Source: an uncultured Chitinophaga sp.
GTDB taxonomy: Bacteria > Bacteroidota > Bacteroidia > Chitinophagales > Chitinophagaceae
Assembly: GCF_937898475.1 (NCBI RefSeq)
Contig: NZ_CALEJS010000016.1
Coordinates: 186,001-250,000 of the forward strand
Direction: 5' to 3'
DNA length: 64,000 nt
Of this stretch, positions 63,686 through 64,000 are shown one piece after another. The position numbers were made by a program, and so were the translations under genes. Positions within the stretch are counted from its first letter, which is position 1. Each line of letters starts with the position of its first letter. The notes under the pieces are model-generated. The model saw only the letters and a list, made by a program, of their open reading frames with translations. It did not search any database and had not been told where the DNA came from.

Positions 63686-64000
63686 ATGAAATCATTCATG
63701 AAAATATTCAATATCTTTTTTTGCCTGATATTTATCCTGTTTGCGGGTTTACAGTACAATGATCCGGACCCTTATATATGGATGCCCATCTACCTGTATA
63801 CCGCTGTGCTGTGCTTCCTGGCAGCCCGCAAGGATTTTTACCGCGGCGCTTACCTGGTGGGTATCCTGATTTACCTGGTGTACGCTACCTTTCTCTTCTT
63901 TGATAAATATGGCGTAATGGACTGGGCCACCAACCATCATGCAGAGAATATTGCGCAAAGCATGAAAGCCGGCAAACCCTGGATAGAAGAAACCCGTGAA
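63686..64000 (+). CDS. TMEM220-like small membrane protein (cut by window edge)
   Basis: The frame opens at the ATG 63686-63688 and is uninterrupted for 105 codons to the right edge. The start MKSFMKIFNIFFCLIFILFA forms a first membrane helix, then GLQYNDPDPYIWMPIYLYTA, a second helix and a third (YLVGILIYLVYATFLFF). The QYNDPDP motif is characteristic of the TMEM220 family in Bacteroidota. Function is unknown. The C-terminus lies outside the window. It is divergent from susC. Confidence 0.75.
   Translation, partial: MKSFMKIFNIFFCLIFILFAGLQYNDPDPYIWMPIYLYTAVLCFLAARKDFYRGAYLVGILIYLVYATFLFFDKYGVMDWATNHHAENIAQSMKAGKPWIEETRE

Noticed and set aside
63749..63958. Minus-strand 69-residue frame at the right edge
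   Set aside because: It is the antisense of the TMEM220-like gene and has no recognisable features.

Overview
The window looks like a chromosomal segment from a Bacteroidota bacterium, most likely family Chitinophagaceae (Chitinophaga-like). The evidence is three SusC-type TonB receptors (one cut by the left edge), two SusD lipoproteins, a TonB receptor/DUF4249 pair, DUF1080 proteins, TAnnTTTG-type promoter boxes and mostly weak Shine-Dalgarno sequences. I see no rRNA, tRNA, transposase, phage gene or CRISPR array. Genus is an inference from gene content only.

Left part (1-22.4 kb), mostly minus strand: the N-terminal third of a SusC receptor; an SDR oxidoreductase; a one-domain response regulator; a type B J-protein; a complete haem acquisition locus (hmuT-hmuU-hmuV-hmuS as a tightly coupled operon with a terminator-bearing leader, followed by hmuR-hmuY); a second TonB receptor with an STN domain plus its DUF4249 lipoprotein; pyrD and a TerC protein on the plus strand; rsmE; a MATE transporter; and dnaB.

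Centre (22.4-41.9 kb), almost all plus strand: a cluster of DnaA-box-like 9-mers between divergent dnaB and pheT; then pheT, a small coiled-coil gene, zapA, a structured intergenic region that may encode a 6S-like RNA, rny, a DUF1080 protein, a SusC/SusD pair, a DJ-1/PfpI protein, atpG without its usual neighbours, scpB with a huge acidic tail, punA (minus), a tandem DUF1080 protein, a DUF885 peptidase and a YjbR-like protein. Gene direction flips at the DnaA-box cluster, so the site is a candidate replication origin or a DnaA-controlled promoter.

Right part (41.9-64 kb), mostly minus strand: a Tat-exported Gfo/Idh/MocA oxidoreductase; the six-gene ebo metabolite-traffic cluster, split into eboABC and eboDEF by an opposite-strand TPR histidine kinase and LuxR-type regulator; a SusC-SusD-CRTAC1-like-vanadium haloperoxidase-like locus; and the start of a TMEM220-like membrane protein.

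Two window-wide patterns tie regions together. A LacI-type palindrome (core CAATCG[T/G]TTG) lies upstream of the SusC/SusD pair, the tandem DUF1080 gene (twice) and the Gfo/Idh/MocA gene, suggesting a shared sugar-oxidation regulon. Many intergenic gaps are filled by low-complexity inverted repeats of three sequence classes (CCAAATACC/AATTCC, GGTCCAT and GTTTGAGG units), often located where a transcription terminator would be expected.
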